The notes under the pieces: generated by a model
What the model was told of the DNA's origin: nothing
Database searches by the model: none
The model's input: the letters and a program-made list of their open reading frames with translations, nothing else
Made by a program: the position numbers and the translations under genes
Origin: Brachypodium distachyon
Taxonomy: Eukaryota > Streptophyta > Magnoliopsida > Poales > Poaceae
Direction: 5' to 3'
Length of the DNA: 64,000 nucleotides
Assembly (NCBI RefSeq): GCF_000005505.3
Contig: NC_016131.3
Span: forward strand, 21,163,501-21,227,500
Part shown: positions 11,852-23,800 of the stretch, piece by piece
Layout: every line of letters begins with the position of its first letter
Position numbering within the stretch: position 1 is the stretch's first letter

Positions 11852-14800
11852 GTCTTATATCATGGAACTGTCGAGGAGTGGGCAAGAGCCTCGACAGTAA
11901 CAAAATGGTCTATCTTGTCAGGTTGATCCATTCAACCAATTCCAAGGTAATCTTCCTCTCTGAGACCAAATCATCTAAATTTTCTAAGGTTCAATTGACT
12001 AATCGGTTTAATATTGATAATAGCTATGTGGTTCCCCCTGAGGGGCGTTTTGGAGGGCTGTGGCTTTTGTGGGATAGCGACATCGACTTGAACATCATCT
12101 CCGCTTCTTGTAGTTTAATCTTAGCTTCTCTTGTTAATACCGCTACCAATGAAGCTTTCAACCTAGTTTGTATGTATGGTGATCCAACCCACTCTAGGAC
12201 CAAGGAACTGTGGAATGAGGTTTCCTCTTTTGCTTGTGTAAATATGGGAAAATCTTTGCTTTGTATGGGTGACTTTAACAACATGATGTATCCCTGTGAC
12301 AAAAGTAATGCAAGTTATGTTAATCATGGTCGCATGCGCTCTTTCTGTAATTATGTTAAAAATTGTGGTTTGATCAATTTGGGTTTTAGTGGTCCGGCCT
12401 ACAGTTGGACTAATAGGAGATTTTTCACTTCCCCTCTTTATGAAAGATTGGATAGATTCTTTGCGAACCCTGAATGGTCTGACATGTTTCCCAATGCGAA
12501 TGTTTACAATTTACCTATTATGCTTAGTGATCATGCTCCCGTGCTTGCGGTGCTTCACTTTAAATTTAAAAAACCTACTTACCAATTTAAATTTGAGAAC
12601 TGGTGGTTGCTAGAGGAAGATTTTTAGGAAACTGCGATTCAAGCTTGGAGAAGTTCTCAGAATCAATCTTTCCCTTCAAGAACTAAACACTTAACAAGAG
12701 CTCTCAAGATATGGCGCAAAAAGAAGAAGCCTTTGCAACAGGAGTTACAAGACCTTGAACAAAGAATATCAGAGATTCAAGAACAGCCTATTCAGGTACA
12801 AGATCATGTTACAGAAGAGAACCTAATTATTAGGTAGGAAGGTACGATGACTAAACTTACTCAATACTACAAGCAGAGAGCTAAAAAGCATTGGGCGACT
12901 CAAGGTGATCATAATACTAAATACTTCCATACTTCTGTTCTCAAAAGAAGAAGAAAAAATAGAATTGTTTCTCTAAAAAAGTCCAATGATCAAATCACGC
13001 TAGATCCAGAGGAAATTGCTGACGGTTTTATTTCTTACTTTAAGAATATTTTCAAGTCGACTACTCAGGTCAATGTACACACCATGCAAGATCGTCCTGG
13101 AAGCATCACCGATGAATTCACCAACTCAGTCCCTCAAAAGGAGGAAATTTGGGAAATCCTCAGGAACATGAGAAGTGATGCTTCTCCGGGCCCTGACGGG
13201 CTTAATGCTGCTTTCTATAAGGCTGCGTGGAGTTGGATTGGAGATGGTATCACCAAATTGGTTCAGAATTTCTACTATTATGGTACGTTGCCTCCTCAAC
13301 TTAATGAAACTTCCATTGCTCTTGTTCCTAAGAAAAATATTTCCATCCAACCTCAAGACTTCAGGCCCATAAGCCTTTGTAATGTCATCTATAAAATTAT
13401 CGCGAAAACTCTTGCTAACCGTATCAAGCCTCATCTTCCCAACAAAATCCTAGATACTCAACAGGCTTTTATTGAAGGGAGAAGAATAGCTAACAATGTC
13501 ATAATTTCCCAAGAAATAACTCACTCTTTTAGTCTGTCCTCTTGGAAGCAGCAAGCTTCCATGCTTAAAATTGATCTTGCGAAAGCCTTTGATAGACTTG
13601 AGTGGAGTTTTCTCATGAATGTTCTCCATAAGCAAGGTTTCTCTGATCATTTCACTGATTTAATCAAAGCTTGCATCTCTAATTCTAAATTTGATGTGCT
13701 TATTAATAGCAATCTTCATGGGAGCTTCAAAGCTTCTAGAGGCATCAGACAAGGATGTCCTCTTTCTCCTTACTTATTTGTTATTGCTATCAATGAGTTA
13801 GCTACATGCTTGCAGGAGGAGTTGCAAAAAAGAAATTTGAACAGCATTGTGCTTGGGCCAAACTCGCCTCCTGTTTACTCTCTCATGTTTGCAGATGACT
13901 TAATAGTCCGTGGACAAACCACAAGGGAAGAAGCAACGACCATTTGGAGCACTTTGCAACATTTTTGTTCTCTTTCAGGTCAAACTCCTAATTGGGCCAA
14001 GTCTTCGGTTTTGTTTAGTAAGAATGTGGTGGATGCGCAGAGGGACATCGTCAAAGGTATTTTTAGAGTGGTAGATATGAAACCTGAATCCTTCCATTTA
14101 GGCCATCCTCTTATATTGCCTGCCAAAAATAGAACTACTGCTTATGATTCTGTCTTAAACAAGTTAAAAAGTAAACTTAATGGTTACAAAGCTAACAAGA
14201 TTTCTCATGCGGGCAGACTTGTTCTAATCAAATCAGTTTTAGCCGCTCTTCCTGTGTACTATATGTCTAATATTTTGTTTTTCAAGAAAATGTTGGCTAA
14301 AATGAATGCTGTGATAAGAGACTTCTGGTGGACTGGTGTTCAAGAGGAGAATCAAAAGAAGCCCCTCTACCTCAAGGCTTGGGCTGAGATTTGTAAATCC
14401 AAAAAAGAAGGTGGTCTAGGAATTAGAAATTTAGAAGCTGTCAACAAAGCTATTATAGTTAATTCTGCTTGGAAAATTGTCACCACTAATCATAGCACTA
14501 CAGCAAGGATCTTAAAATCTAAATATTTTTCCTATACCTCTTTCTGGAAAGCGCCCACTAATATTCCTAAGTCTGCTTTCTGATCTTCAATTCTTAAGGT
14601 GAGGGAACCTCTTATCAATGCTGTTACTTTGCAAATATCCAAAGGTAATACTTGCATTTGGTCTAGTCCTTGGTGTCCTTTTTGGAATAACATTCACGAT
14701 AGTCTTTTTATCCAGAATTCTGGTTTCCTTTATCCTGCTACGATTAAAGATCTTTGGATTCCTAATACAAAAGTTTGGAATATGCAACTTTTAGTTACTC

Positions 14801-16200
14801 TCTTTGGTCAACAAAAAGCTAATATTGTCTCCCAGATTCCTATAAATGCTAGTGACAATGAAGACATCTTAATCTGGAAACACACACCTTCAGGAATTTG
14901 TACTTCAAAGAGTGCTTACCAGATTTTTAATCCAGGCTTTTATGGCCTTAATGCAGGTCCTCATCAAATCCTCTCCGAAAAATCAAGACATATCATTCAC
15001 GCGATTTGGTTAAACAAGGATATGCCTCCAAGAGTCCAAGTTTTTGGCTGGAGGCTTATGAGACAGGCCATTTCTTCAGGATGTAGAGCTGCAGCAAGAT
15101 CTTTTCACATTGATAAAAAATGTTGCAGGTGTGGAGCCGATGAAAACAACTTCCATTTGTTTTTCTCTTGTCATTTTGTTCATGCAGTTTGGTTTGCGTC
15201 GCCGTTGGATTTGAGAATGGAAGGTTTGATTGCTCAAGGTGTGCATGAAATTGAAGATGCTCTGCACATCATCATGATGACCTACAAAACAGAGCACTCC
15301 ATTTCCCTTGTTTTTAATATTCTTTTGTCTATTTGGAAGGCGAGGAATGACCTCCTGTTCAACAAGATTAATAGCTCTCCTATGCAGATTCTTTATGCAG
15401 CAAAAGCCTTGACTTATGCAGGTCAAGAGAATCATAAAGAAAGAGGAGATGGACACGCTCAGTCGAGGCATAACACGGAACCAAGTCATAGCAACTTCAC
15501 CATTTCATCTCCCATTGACAGTAGCGAAATATCTTCAGGGCCTACCTTCTTCACGAATGATTCCTGGAAGAATACTTCTACAAATGTGTCTCCAATTTCT
15601 TTTCAGCTTCACAAGCGTCGCATGGCTGAAGGACCTAACATTTTTACTGATGCTGCTTGGAAGCCCCCAGCTTCAAATGTGTCTCCAAATGTGTCTTTTC
15701 TTGCAGGTACAAAGAGTAAAGCAGGCATTGGCATCTTTATGCATCGGATTGGAGAACAAAAATATTCTGTTTTTGTGGAGGCTTCCTCATTTGCAGGTTC
15801 AGCACTTGAAGCGGAGGCTCAAGCTCTGGAGCTAGCAGCACAGATTGGAACAGCCATGGGAGTACATCAACCTAATTTATTAACTGACGGCTATGTTCTT
15901 GCTGAAGCTGTGGTAAAAAGAGACCCAATCAAGCATCCAGGACATTGGTCTATAAGGCCAAATCTACATCAGATTCTCTCCTATATTCAAAACTTGGATG
16001 CAAGAGTTATCAAAATTAGAAGAGAAAACAACAAGATAGCTCACAGGCAAGCTCAGGATGCTTACAAGCTCCATAATGTTCAAGCTTGTTTTTATAGTTG
16101 TGCAGGGTTAGCACATAATCCATCATCTTGCCCTGTAAAAGCTGTTATCAGCTTTCTAAATGTGCAGGTTTGCACATTATTGTTAGTGTCATGTTTATGA
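11848..16200 (+). pseudogene. LINE ORF2 (endonuclease-reverse transcriptase-RNase H), three nonsense mutations
   Basis: A single unshifted frame of 1,451 codons with stops TAG 12625-12627, TAG 12835-12837 and TGA 14581-14583. Apurinic-type endonuclease at the N-terminus (SLISWNCRGVGKS, FLSETKS, GDFNNMM, SDHAPVL). Reverse transcriptase with KIDLAKAFDRLEW, RGIRQGCPLSPYLF and the catalytic FADDLIV at about 13888. Zinc-binding segment CCRCGADENNFHLFFSC near 15120. RNase H with FTDAAW, EAEAQALELA and LLTDGYVLAEAV toward the end. The ORF starts on the last bases of ORF1, implying coupled translation by reinitiation in the active ancestor (inference). Confidence 0.93.
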
Positions 16201-16237
16201 AGTAATAAAATCTCATTTTGCCAAAAAAAAAAGAAAA

Positions 16238-16252
16238 GAATAGTCGTATGGG
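16238..16252. repeat. LINE target-site duplication, right copy
   Basis: Exact copy of 9236-9250, directly after the A-rich tail of the LINE. Confidence 0.95.
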
Positions 16253-16836
16253 GATAATTAGTATTGGGTGGTGAGCGTGGCTTATTTTCCTGGCCGTGGC
16301 GATCGAGAAGAATGGTCTTCAGTTATCTGGTCAAGTCTATCGATCTGCTTGCCGGGGCGGGGCGATGCATAACTCTGTCCGTGCCTAGCGGTGGATCGTC
16401 GCCTTCCGTGCCCGTGGAGTAAAGGAAACTGTGAAGTGTGAAGCGCTTCAGGTAGTCCCAAAAGGTTCGGCCGGGTCTTTGGGTGAGAACTGAGAAGTGG
16501 GTATATTGCCCGGCCCGGCGGCCGTTTCGTCCACGTAGAAGTAGTACTTTGCAACACCGGCATGTGAACTGTGAAGGGCTCAACGTACACTTGACCGCCC
16601 GGTGCGATGTATGTGTCGTGTCGCTCGACTCATGATGTCATGCAACGCGCTGATTCCTCGACCTCGTGCTAGTTCTTCTGTTCTAGACTTCCAGTGTTCT
16701 GGATGGTGGCGAGCCATGGATCGAGGCTAGCTGGGCCGAGTGGCAGACATTACACGTCAAGCACCAACGTAAATGGACCAAATTATAACACGTGGGCATA
16801 AATTGCAAGAGATGGCACCATTTGTCTCAAAATAAG
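16253..16836. other. Intergenic, no gene recognised
   Basis: Original target-site flank. Moderately GC-rich around 16280-16600, with open frames on the minus strand that resemble no family I know. Confidence 0.4.
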
Positions 16837-16918
16837 TGACGTGAATTTGTATAAGAAGATGTGAATTTGTATAAGAAGCGCTTCTTATACAAATTCATTC
16901 TTATACAAATTCACGTCA
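16837..16918. repeat. 82-bp near-perfect palindrome (foldback MITE core)
   Basis: Left arm starts TGACGTGAATTTGTATAAGA and contains the word GAATTTGTATAAGA twice; the right arm is its complement, ending TATACAAATTCACGTCA. The centre is AAGAAGCGCTTCTT. Outer remnants (TCTCAAAATAAG at the left, GGGACGGAGTGAGTA at the right) are Stowaway/Mariner-like. If transcribed it would fold into one long hairpin. Confidence 0.75.
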
Positions 16919-17302
16919 TTGGGACGGAGTGAGTATATAGCATAACAATAACATGTTAGTGGCCCATGCTCTTGGAGTGAAAAAAATATTACTCTGGCAG
17001 GAACAATGAATCTGATATCTGTGTGGATATCAGTTCAGTAGACAAATTAAAATTATCAACACTTGCGTGTACTGCATGAGTAAGGAAGAAAATGAAGCCA
17101 AAGAAGAAATTCGACTTCAATTTTGCAGACCTTGCTACAAAGGACATTCAAAACTATGTCTTTTTACACTTTTCATCAGATAGTTTCACTTGTTATTTAT
17201 TCATAAAGAACTGCCAGGAATGGTGACGTTATTACAACTTGCGTCCAAACGACGAAACAGCCACGACAATGCCACTTCTCATAATTGCAGGATGCATTTT
17301 AC

Positions 17303-18238
17303 TCAGACATCAAACATGAGGCTGAACTTGGTAGCAAGAGGAATGGATATGATGGCAGCACCCAGTGCAACACCAAATATACGGTGTGAGATGGAGAACG
17401 TTGCGCTCAGCTGTGGCTTCTTCAGAGGAAGATGGGGGGACAATGGACGGTTGGCAACAGGAGCCGCCAGGGGACGGCTTGTGTGAAGGGATCGGCTTCC
17501 AGATTGAGAAATCTTCGGTTGCAGAGCTCCTAACGGGGAAGATCTGTAGCCCCTTGCTTGCCCAAGGCTTGAGGAGAGTCCAAGGCCATCCATGCTGTTG
17601 AAAGATGAGTTTGCGCTACCAAGGGCACCTGAAAAGATCAAGTCAACAAATGTGACAAGCCAGATTGGAAATGAACTGCAGATTTTTGTGAAGCAGAATA
17701 GCAACATTGATGGAGAACAATGTTGATTATACCATTTATACACATAGTTTATAAACTACAGATTTGTTGAGTAAATAGATGGCTGTTTCTTTATTAACGG
17801 GCACAACCAGAGATATATAACTGAAATAATCTAAGCCAGTTGAGGCATGTAAGTAAGGACGAGCCAACCCAAAAGACACAAATGAAAGAGTATAATCTGT
17901 GGTATAGGGTGATCAAATGACACGAATTTGAACTCAGCTAAGTTAAGCTGGGAACTGCAAACTGGCAGACTAAACAGCTCCCACGTTGTTTCTAGCCTGC
18001 ACCTTAACTGTTGGTCTATTGTACACCCAACAGAACAATAATGCAATTGCAAAAGTGCCTGTGTGCACCCGCTAGCACTGATACACTTGATCTGTGGTAG
18101 AGTTTTTGATTGGTCAAACTACATCAGTATTCAGAAAGACAGAGAACATGGCGAATTAATCCAAGAGTTCTTACCACGTAGAGCAAATGGAGCGTCTCTC
18201 AAGGGTGCAAATCGAGTGTTTCTCTGATACTTCTCCAT
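17303..18238 (-). CDS. SDH3: Succinate dehydrogenase subunit 3, mitochondrial (complex II membrane anchor)
   Basis: Coding exons 18238-18175 and 17628-17303 join in phase (G|GT) to give 129 residues. The protein starts MEKYQRNTRFAPLRD and ends FSLMFDV. The central LHTSRPL and RPLSPHLPLKKPQLS and the hydrophobic SHRIFGVALGAAIIS match the grass SDH3 family, which is short and retains only part of the membrane anchor seen outside plants. The N-terminal third is a Ser/Arg-rich mitochondrial presequence. SDH3 helps hold the SDH1/SDH2 catalytic head on the inner membrane and contributes to heme/quinone binding. A 5'UTR exon probably lies near 19353 (see separate entry). The intron after the second coding-side exon is 546 bp. 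Confidence 0.92.
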
Positions 18239-18459
18239 TCCTGCACAATAGGAACCAATAAGAACCCATACGCATCGACAGAGTCACTATGTAATATCAT
18301 GACTAGTTTGTTCACTGAGTTTGAGAACGAGCAGATCTATGTTAGGCAGATCAAGCAATGCATTTGAGATTATCACTAAGCTAAGCAGATTACAGGATTC
18401 ACACAAACCCCCTCCAGACCAAAATCCTGATCGTGCGATCTAATTGTGGGTGATCTAAC

Positions 18460-18700
18460 ATGCATAGGGATTGCCATGGATGGGTAGTTCGTTTGGTTCA
18501 CGGGCAAGCAAAAATGGGTAGGGATAGGCATGAATGGCATGGATAGGGATATGAATTTTCTGTGTTTGGTTGCCTAATTTGGATGAACCCAATTCCTATT
18601 TGGTTAGACCGAGATAGATACAGCGAGCACAGTTTCTGTTTGGTTGAAAGGATAGGGTGGATCTTAACATGACATGCATTTCAGCAAACAATCAAGCAAT
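18460..18700. other. Repeat-like low-complexity segment in SDH3 upstream intron
   Basis: Recurrent words GTTTGGTT, GGATAGGG and GGCATGAATGGCATGGAT look like a degenerate DNA transposon fragment common in grass introns. I cannot define ends or family. Confidence 0.3.
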
Positions 18701-18714
18701 TCTACCATATAAAC

Positions 18715-18825
18715 AGATTTATCAATAACATACATACAATTTTAATTTCAGATTTATCAATAGCATACATACAATTTTAATTTCATACTGTATTTACCAA
18801 TAGCATACATACGAATTTTAATTTC
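18715..18825. repeat. Three tandem copies of a 35-41 bp unit
   Basis: Copies 18715-18749, 18750-18784 and 18785-18825 share AATAGCATACATACAATTTT with one-base changes; the third is longer and more diverged. They lie in the presumed 5' intron of SDH3. Confidence 0.85.
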
Positions 18826-18887
18826 TTAAAGAAAAAGAGAGGGATTGAGGGAAAGAGGAATTGATCGGCAGAGCCAGACATAGAGGG

Positions 18888-18890
<3 letters not shown>

Positions 18891-18923
<33 letters not shown>

Positions 18924-19034
18924 GGCGAGATAGAGAAATCGACAGGGAGGCATCAGGGAGATGGAAATCGACAGAGAGGCATCGGGGAGATGGAAATCAG
19001 TGCTGGAGGGGGGAGATCAAGAGAGAGCCGACGG

Positions 19035-19062
<28 letters not shown>
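18891..19062. repeat. Two (GA)n microsatellites
   Basis: (GA)16 at 18891-18922 and (GA)14 or so at 19034-19062, separated by a GA-rich segment with a repeated word GGAGATGGAAATC. On the minus (SDH3) strand these are CT tracts, a common 5'-leader feature of plant genes. Confidence 0.85.
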
Positions 19063-19065
<3 letters not shown>

Positions 19066-19352
19066 GGAGACGGGCGCCGGCGGGAGCTAGCCGTCGGTGC
19101 CGAAAGGGGAGCCGGATGGTGCTGCGCCGCCGGCGAGAGGGGAGCTGAAGGGCGCTGGGAACTAGTCCGGATGGAGTACCTGCGCCGTCGTCATCTCCTC
19201 GGGTCAGATCCACCGCGCCGCTAGGGGTGGGAGACCAGTGGAGGGAGAGAGGGAGAACACGGGAAGAAATCGAGAACCACCGGCCCCAAAGGAGAAGCAC
19301 GAGCCAGCAAGAAGAAAACACGGCAAAGCACACGGATGACGATGATCCCTAC

Positions 19353-19540
19353 CTTCCTCCGCGTTGAGAGGCGACCGGAAACTGGAAGCTCGGCGGCGAT
19401 TTGGGAACGGACTAGACGACGGCGCCTCTCAAACCTCCTCCCTGAATCCTGAATTCCTGATGCACGATGAGCCAGCGAAACAATATGGGCCGAGCTTCTA
19501 GAGATCGGGCTAGCGGTTGATCGAGGGAAACTGGGCCGTA
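19353..19540 (-). promoter_or_regulatory. Likely SDH3 5'UTR exon and promoter with TGGGCC motifs
   Basis: On the minus strand a donor GAGGAAG|GTAGGG ends at 19353, upstream of the SDH3 coding exons and in the right direction for a leader intron. TGGGCC occurs at 19486-19491 and 19532-19537. TGGGCC/T (site II) motifs are known in promoters of nuclear genes for mitochondrial respiratory proteins. The exon boundary is a prediction and the start site is unknown. Confidence 0.45.
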
Positions 19541-19919
19541 TGGACTCAGGCCTACAAAGGTTACTTTCGTGTAGGAAACGCTTGGACTCGTACTGTGTCG
19601 GTAGTGGAGTCTGGAAGGTAAAACCCCCAGGAGAAAACCAAAGAAACAACGCGGAAAATACCAAGAAGCCAAACCAAACGAAACCAAGTGACAAGTTTGT
19701 CCATGTACTTTTCGTCGGATCGATCGCTCTCCACCAATATCTGGCCAGAAGCATCTAATTTTATATAGCGATTGGGTCATTTCATATGTACAAGATCTAT
19801 ATATGTGATGCGAAATAAAAAAATAAAAAATATATTACAAGCTACTCCTTGCAGGGGTTTAATAAAAAAACTGTGTATTCACAAATAAATAAATAAAAAG
19901 ATCACAGACTTGAGACATA

Positions 19920-20031
19920 CTCCCTCCGTTCCATAATTCTTGTCTCAAATTTGCCAAAAATGGATGTATCTATTCCTAAAAAATGTCTAAATACATGTAA
20001 AATTTCGACAATAATTATGGAACGGAGGTAG
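19920..20031. mobile_element. Stowaway MITE
   Basis: CTCCCTCCGTTCCATAATTC at the left and AATTATGGAACGGAGGTAG at the right are inverted; TA on both sides (19918-19919, 20032-20033). 112 bp, between SDH3 and the phospholipase gene. A more diverged relative is at 45028-45139. Confidence 0.85.
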
Positions 20032-20827
20032 TACTCTTTTGATTTCTGAATATAAAATGCTCTAGTTTTGTCATATACCAGACTTACTGCGGTCTGAACA
20101 ATTCTATTGAAAATTTTATCAATATCTGCAACGCTAAATTAGTTTTAGTAAATCAATCATGATATATTTTATTAAATCAAACGGAGGAAGTATTTGATAT
20201 GTTACCGTATTTTTTTTATAAATTTAGTCAAATTTTAGTTTTTTAAACTTAAACTAGAAAGTCCTATATTTATATTTACGACTTGGATGAATATGATCGA
20301 ATTCCTCATTTCTTCCATTTATCTTCTCTTCGTCTTCCTCCTCGCACCGTGGGAGCGTGAGGAGAAAAATTCGACTGAGCACTAACAGAATCTCAGGTAA
20401 CTGAGATTTAGCAAATCCCCAGTTTCCACATCTCCCTTCTCGAGCCTCGTCCCTTTCCTCCAACTCATCTCGTGCTCCTTCCGCCTCTCCCCAAAATTTC
20501 CTCCCCCCTGCGATCCCCGCCTCCCGCCTCTCACGCGCGTCGCCGCCATCGCCATTCCCGTTTATCCCTCGGTTGAGGTATGTGTTAGAGGTTGTTTTCA
20601 TCCAGCGATCAGATAAATCCCACTGGATTTCACAATTTCCAGGTGTCCCAGCGCTCACGTTCTAGATCCGCCTTTCTGATTGTTCCGATTCGGGAACGTG
20701 AACGCCTACATTCCGCTCCCTTCCTTGTCTGATCTCTCTTCGCCTTTCTCATCACACCATCTCCCTCTGCTTCATGACCTCCTAATCCGAACTCTAGCGC
20801 TCGCCATTTGATGCGGCGGTGCCCGCC

Positions 20828-23800
20828 ATGTCGTCGTGGGGCCTGGGCTGGAAGCGCAGCTCCGAGATCTTCCACCTCACCCTCGACTATGGTGAGTTCC
20901 CCGACGAGCCCGATCAGGATCCCTCGTCCCCGCCACCCCCGCCGTCCCCCACCGCCGCGCTGGCCAGCGCGAACTCGTCGCCCACCGCCATCATGAACGG
21001 CAACCTCGGATTCCGCATCGAGCTCGACTGGTCCACCGGCGACGACGAGGACCAGGTCGCGCTGCGGCTCCAGTCCCAGCTCATGGTCGCGCTTCCCCCG
21101 CCCCACGATGTCGTCTGCGTCGATCTGAAGCCGGCAGAGGACGGGGAGGAGGTGGGGGTGGAGATGCGGGTCGTGAGGAGACGGGAGGCGCTGCGCTCTG
21201 TGCGGGTAGCACGGGCGCTGGGGTCGACGCAGAGCACCGGCGACGGTGCTGTGGTCCTCGCTCGACTCATCAGATCCAACCTCGCGCCGGCACCGGCTGC
21301 GGACGGGGCCGTTGCGGCGGGCGTGCCCATCCTTGCGGACCACTGGCGCTCCGTCGTGGCGCTCAGCCTCTGCAACTGTGGCTTGATGGTGAGTCCATCG
21401 TCCATTCATTGCACTCTGACCCAGAAAACTTTCGATGTCGTTTCCCTTGCGTGCCTTATTATGGTAGAATTCTGTTAGTGCTGTGGCTGCTGAATGCTGC
21501 GGTGATTTCGAAGGTGTCATCCTGGGTTTGAGTTTTTTGTTACGAGATTTCTGTAGAAGGCTAGAAGCTCACTTTATCAGGTTCTTCGGTTGCTCTGCAT
21601 TGGTCTTATTTCAGTTGTAGAGATTCTGATCAGGTTTAGCCATGTACACGGGGTGAGTAGCTTGCATTACTTTACTGTGATTTGTGGTGGACACATGCTG
21701 ACATGCAGCATGCTGATGGTCTTGTAAACATTTCTTGGTCATACTTTGCTCTATGAAGACATTGGTAGCTTCTCAAGCCTCCTTGGCTGCTAACTTATTC
21801 TGGAAACCCCTGCTGTTCTTGTGTTTTACCCCTGTGAAATTCAGTTGCTATGGCTGCCATTATGTGTGGTGTAATTGTCTTTGTGGCGTGAAATCATATT
21901 TGATATAGAAGAGTCTGTTTGATTGCTCAATGCTGATTGTTAGTTATTCTCTCCTTCTCTAGACGATTCTAGAGATGAAACTGCATGTGTTGTTTTATCA
22001 GGTTTTTTATTTAACCCACAACATCTTATATTCAACTCATGTGCCAATATCTTTATCTTTACACTTTTAAAAAGATCTGAATTGGTGGTCGTCCAACAAG
22101 ACTAGCCCCTCGATTGCTTCGGAATCATCTAATTGCCACTCATTCTATACAGTACCGTATATGTATCATGATCTTTTGACTAGGTTATTGGTTTTGACGA
22201 TGTTTCGAGATATATGCCTTTTGAAAAAAAATTCGAGAGGATTCTTATTCACCTCGCAGATATTAGGACAACCTGTGCATAATACATATTCTTAATTTTG
22301 TAGCGAAGCACGTGCATTTAGCTAGTATTCTTTTAGTATTCCAGAGCATAAGCCCCTTTATGGCCTACGTTGTCTTAACTGTTTTACTAGTTTTGTCGTC
22401 TGTGCTTTCTCGATAAATGTTTGTTGTCTTTTTATTGGCTATTTCTATTGCTATGAAATTGGAGACTGATACTAAAAGCAAAATTGAGACTGATTGAGTC
22501 TAACCATGAAATGTTTGTACAACACTTTGGCAGGTTCTTCCGGTTGAGTTAACTCGCCTTCGATTTCTCGAGAAGCTATATGTTGACAACAATAAATTGT
22601 CAGTTTTGCCACCTGAAGTTGGTGATTTGAAGAACTTGAAAGTGCTTACAGCTGACAACAACATGCTAGTGTCTGTCCCTGGTTAGTGTGCGCAGTTGCA
22701 ATTTAAATAGTAACCCCAAAGTTAATATTTTTCAGCTTTGTAGTACCTCAAGACATCTCGTTTTCAAGATTATGTATATCAACTGTCCTTGCAATGATCT
22801 AAGTTTTTCCCTTCAACAAGCAGTAGAACTGCGACAGTGTGTTTTGCTGGAGGAGTTATCGCTAGAACACAATAAGCTTGTCCGCCCATTATTGGATTTC
22901 AGGTTATTAAACATTATTTTAAGAGGTTGTTTAGTTTTCTATATTTTTTCTCGATTAGTGTTATTTTGCTCACACTTCATTATTGGTTTCCCACAGGTCA
23001 GTGCCTAAGCTACGTGTATTGCGCCTGTTTGGAAATCCCCTGGAATTTCTTCCAGAAATTTTGCCGCTGCATAACCTTAGACATCTCACGCTTGCAAATA
23101 TTAGAATTGACGCACTGGAAAGTCTCAAGTCTGTCACTGTTGAAATAGAGGTAGAAAAGCTATCTTGGCATTCTACCATTCTGTTAGCTAGGTCATCTTG
23201 TTACTTGCAACTTTTTTGACAAGCTTGCCTTTGGGTTTGTTTCCAGACCGAGAATTATTCCTACTTCATTGCGGCCAGGCACAAACTTAGTGCCTTCTTT
23301 TCGCTTGTTTTCCGGTTCTCTTCTTGTCACCATCCTTTGCTGGCCTCAGCTCTGGCCAAAATAATGGAAGATCGTAGCAATCAAGTTGCCATTAGCAAAG
23401 AAGAAAATGCTGTCAGGCAACTTATCAGCATGATAAGCAGCGATAATCGTCATGTGGTACCTACTCAACCCCTCATCCCTAAAGATGTGCTTGATTTCCG
23501 TGGAAATAAAATGCATATTTCAAGCATACAAATTTTTATTGTTAATTGGCAACCCATTTTGCAGGTCGAGCAAGCATGCCTTGCTCTTTCATCACTAGCA
23601 TCAGATATATCGTCAGCAATGCAGCTGATAAAGTGTGATATTATGAAGCCTATAGAAGCTGTACTGAAATCATCTGATGATGAAGAATTAGTATCAGTAT
23701 TGCAGGTTGTAATCACGTTAACTTTTGTTTCTGATCATGTTGCTCAAAAGATGTTGAGAAAAGATGTGCTGAAGTCACTGAAAGCACTTTGTGCACACAA

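Larger units (their letters stand above)
9251..16237 (+). mobile_element. Full-length plant LINE (L1-like, RNase H-containing) with intact target duplication
   Basis: 6,987 bp between perfect 15-bp duplications, with a 5' leader, two overlapping reading frames and a 3' A-rich tail (16221-16237). Order: ORF1 with nucleic-acid-binding zinc knuckle, ORF2 with endonuclease, reverse transcriptase, zinc-binding and RNase H parts. This is the layout of plant L1-clade elements. An untruncated 5' end is unusual because most LINE copies are 5'-truncated. Perfect flanking duplications suggest a fairly recent insertion, but five internal stop codons make it non-autonomous. Confidence 0.95.
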
